Notes under the pieces: generated by a model
The model's database searches: none
Seen by the model: only the letters and a program-made list of their open reading frames with translations
Told to the model about the DNA's origin: nothing
Translations under genes and position numbers: made by a program
NCBI GenBank assembly: GCA_002369495.1
Contig: DFFD01000136.1
Span: 1 to 8,064 of the forward strand
Reading direction: 5' to 3'
Length of the DNA: 8,064 bases
DNA from: Lachnospiraceae bacterium UBA3785
GTDB taxonomy: Bacteria; Bacillota; Clostridia; Lachnospirales; Lachnospiraceae
In this document: piece after piece, positions 6,679 through 8,064 of the stretch
Layout of the letters: every line of letters begins with the position of its first letter
Position numbering within the stretch: position 1 is the first letter of the stretch

Positions 6679-7366
6679 AGCCGACTCCTCTTACGGTCCG
6701 GATCATCCTGATGCCGAACGCGTCGTCAATCTTGGACCGCAAATACCGGATGTAGACGTCGACCACGTTGGTCTCACCCGCGTACTCGTATCCGCATACT
6801 TTATTCAGCAGTGTGTCCCTTGAGAGGACGATGTTTTTATTTTCAAGAAGGGTCTTCAGCATCAGAAACTCCCGGTTCGTGAGAGTGATCTCGTGGCCGG
6901 CGTACCGCACATCGTGGCGGCGGTCGTCGAGGACGAGCTCCTGCCACCGGAGGACCCCCTCCTCGTCATGGGGAGTTTCGGCATTCGGAGCGGCAGGCCG
7001 AACCGCGTGGAGCTTCAGCGCCACGCGGATTCTAGCCAGCAGTTCTTCTATCGCAAACGGTTTGGTGATGTAGTCGACGGCGCCGGCGTCGAGCCCCGAT
7101 ACCTTGTCCATGACCGCATCCCTGGCGGTGAGAAGGATCACCGGCACTTCCTTCTCCTTGAGGAGCCGCCGCAGCACCTCGAGACCGTTGAGTCCGGGCA
7201 GCATGATGTCGAGAAGGATCAGGTCGTAATGGTTTGCGAGCGCGAGCGAGAGTGCCTCGCGCCCGTTTCCCGATTTCTCCACCTGGTAGCCCTCGTGCAT
7301 AAGCTCGAGTTCCAGAAATCTTGCCAGTTTTTCTTCGTCTTCCACCAACAGGATGCGTGTGTTCAT
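6653..7366 (-). CDS. OmpR/PhoB-family response regulator
   Basis: A 237-residue DNA-binding regulator. The receiver domain (about 1-120) has the acidic pocket D10-E11, phosphoacceptor D53 in LLDIMLPG, T80 in LLTAR, and K102 in the TKPF motif. After a short linker (121-137), a winged-helix DNA-binding domain (about 138-235) includes TLTNREFLML (161-170), the recognition-helix stretch NVVDVYIRYLRSKID (200-214) and the wing IRTVRGVGYVI (222-232). All switch residues are intact. The ATG is supported by TGAGGT at 7373-7378, 6 bases upstream. It follows the DUF4342 gene by 15 bases and overlaps the kinase start by 26 bases, so the three are translated from one message. The N-terminus (ILLVEDEEKLARFLELEL) recalls ArlR-like regulators of low-GC Gram-positives. 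Targets are unknown; two 11-base-register repeats in this window are candidates. Confidence 0.95.
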   Translation of the reverse strand: MNTRILLVEDEEKLARFLELELMHEGYQVEKSGNGREALSLALANHYDLILLDIMLPGLNGLEVLRRLLKEKEVPVILLTARDAVMDKVSGLDAGAVDYITKPFAIEELLARIRVALKLHAVRPAAPNAETPHDEEGVLRWQELVLDDRRHDVRYAGHEITLTNREFLMLKTLLENKNIVLSRDTLLNKVCGYEYAGETNVVDVYIRYLRSKIDDAFGIRMIRTVRGVGYVIKSDED

Positions 7367-7381
7367 ATGCTTACCTCATTT

Positions 7382-7927
7382 TTATCTGTAATCGGAGCCT
7401 TCGTCCGTGTTCCTGAACTCGCTCTTTACGTCCTCCGCGAAATCGCCGGCCCTGTTCAGGATGCTGTTGGCTTTCTTCACGCTGTCCGTTCCGTCAAATG
7501 AATAGCGGATCCCGAAGAAGAGGGCGATGATCATGACCGGAAGAAGTCCCTCCCATAAGAAGAAGAGGAGCAGAACGAACACCAGAGTGGGCATCGTGAA
7601 GAGGGTGTTGTCTCCCTTTTTTACGATAAACATGGTCTTCTGGATAAAATTGACGAGCGTGCTGACGATCCTGTTGACGGTCTGGCCGAAGCTCGGAGCG
7701 GATTGCTCGGCCTCCTCCACCTTGTCGCGGACCCGGATGTATTCGGTCTGGGCCTCGTAGTCGGTCGAGTAGGAAGCCTGTCTGGGGCCGTTCACCTTGC
7801 CCTGGCGCTCGAGCAGCACGATCGCATCCAGAAGGTCGCCGCCGGCCTCCTCAAGCGCGGCTCTTGCCTCCTCGTAGGAGACGTTTGCTTTTTCTCTGAG
7901 ACGTTCAACTTTTTCGATGTTTTCCAT
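7382..7927 (-). CDS. DUF4342 membrane protein with UBA-like N-terminal domain
   Basis: A 181-residue protein. Residues 1-43 resemble a UBA/TS-N three-helix fold (VERLREKANVSYEEARAALE, then a GGD turn and LLDAIVLLER), like the N-termini of elongation factor Ts and nascent-chain factors. A charged linker (44-78) leads to the DUF4342 core, where FIVKKGDNTLFTMPTLVFVL (100-119) is characteristic. A hydrophobic stretch at about 112-140 is interrupted by WEGLLP (125-130), so it could be one long membrane helix or a short hairpin. The tail (141-181) is polar. The biochemical role is unknown; the UBA-like part would be expected to bind a protein or peptide. It is the first gene of the operon with the response regulator and sensor kinase, suggesting it feeds into or is controlled by that pair. 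The start is supported by GGAGG at 7935-7939, 7 bases from the ATG. Confidence 0.88.
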   Translation of the reverse strand: MENIEKVERLREKANVSYEEARAALEEAGGDLLDAIVLLERQGKVNGPRQASYSTDYEAQTEYIRVRDKVEEAEQSAPSFGQTVNRIVSTLVNFIQKTMFIVKKGDNTLFTMPTLVFVLLLFFLWEGLLPVMIIALFFGIRYSFDGTDSVKKANSILNRAGDFAEDVKSEFRNTDEGSDYR

Positions 7928-7948
7928 GGTAATTCCTCCACATGATCT

Positions 7949-7977
7949 ATCATACTCTATTTTCGGACTGTTTGCAT
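7949..7977 (-). promoter_or_regulatory. Weak candidate promoter just upstream of the DUF4342 gene
   Basis: On the minus strand TATGAT (7949-7954) is 5 of 6 to TATAAT, with ATGCAA (7972-7977) 17 bases upstream in the -35 place but only 3 of 6 to consensus. A start near 7942 would leave a very short leader, barely covering the GGAGG site. It competes with the upstream candidate at 8031-8064. Confidence 0.3.
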
Positions 7978-8000
7978 CAGCGGTTTTTATTTCCTCCTGA

Positions 8001-8010
8001 TGTACGTACA
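8001..8010. repeat. Perfect 10-base palindrome in the operon leader
   Basis: TGTACGTACA reads the same on both strands. It lies about 75 bases upstream of the DUF4342 start. It could be a small dimeric operator or chance; nothing in the window links a regulator to it. Confidence 0.35.
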
Positions 8011-8030
8011 GGATACCGCCGCCAGATGAA

Positions 8031-8064
8031 AATGTCCTGTGAGAAAGATTAAAAACAGATTAAA
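8031..8064 (-). promoter_or_regulatory. Candidate OmpR-class regulator operator and promoter upstream of the DUF4342-regulator-kinase operon
   Basis: On the minus strand TTTAATCT occurs at 8057-8064 and 8046-8053, again in exact 11-base register with 3 bases between. Nine bases after the second copy is GACATT (8031-8036), which resembles the GACAAT in the same place upstream of the penicillin-binding protein gene. The geometry fits autoregulation by the operon's own OmpR-class regulator. The repeat touches the window edge, so further half-sites may lie outside. The -10 match is poor (3 of 6 to TATAAT), so the promoter part is weak. Confidence 0.45.

Noticed and set aside
7358..7366. ATGAACACA at the start of the response regulator gene matches the repeat unit found upstream of the penicillin-binding protein gene.
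   Set aside because: It is simply the Met-Asn-Thr start of the protein, has no partner 11 bases away, and is best explained by chance.
7975..7999. AGGAGG-like site on the minus strand followed by a mini-ORF (MQTVRK) that could be a leader peptide.
   Set aside because: The ATG is 15 bases from the site, too far for normal initiation, and six codons show no regulatory codon run.

Overview
The window looks like ordinary chromosome from a fairly GC-rich member of the Firmicutes, most likely a Lachnospiraceae-type Clostridia. The evidence is strong GGAGG-type Shine-Dalgarno sites before nearly every gene, compact intrinsic terminators, an AdhE-type C-terminus, a clostridial class A penicillin-binding protein with a Gly/Ser tail, and a gene trio of membrane DUF4342 protein, OmpR-family regulator and histidine kinase. 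This placement is inferred from protein style; no search was run. No tRNA, rRNA, CRISPR array, transposase or phage gene is visible.

Layout. Positions 1-881 (+) hold the last residues of an iron-dependent alcohol dehydrogenase, probably AdhE, followed 21 bases later by a small phosphotransferase of the aminoglycoside/choline kinase fold. A terminator (903-930) and an extended -10 promoter (932-940) separate them from a cardiolipin synthase gene (984-2549, +). Cardiolipin synthase converges on a class A penicillin-binding protein (2695-5166, -). Between the two ends is a nested palindrome of about 91 bases. Its core is a near-perfect bidirectional terminator and its outer arms are copies of a GGGACGGTTC unit.

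Positions 5365-7927 (-) form a compact operon, read right to left: a DUF4342 protein with a UBA-like N-terminus and a membrane segment, an OmpR/PhoB-class response regulator (15 bases apart), and a HisKA/HATPase sensor kinase that overlaps the regulator by 26 bases. A hairpin terminator (5312-5347) closes the operon before the penicillin-binding protein gene, which has its own leader.

How the parts may work together. Cardiolipin synthase, the penicillin-binding protein, the small membrane protein and the two-component pair are all envelope genes. The sequence suggests control by OmpR-class regulators. A 9-base direct repeat in an 11-base register lies about 80 bases upstream of the penicillin-binding protein start, and an 8-base direct repeat in the same register lies upstream of the DUF4342-regulator-kinase operon. 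Each is followed, after about 9 bases, by a weak -10-like GACAAT or GACATT. The 11-base spacing is what tandem OmpR/PhoB-class dimers use, so an autoregulated envelope-sensing module that may also control the penicillin-binding protein is a reasonable hypothesis. The two repeats do not share a sequence, so one common regulator is not proven.
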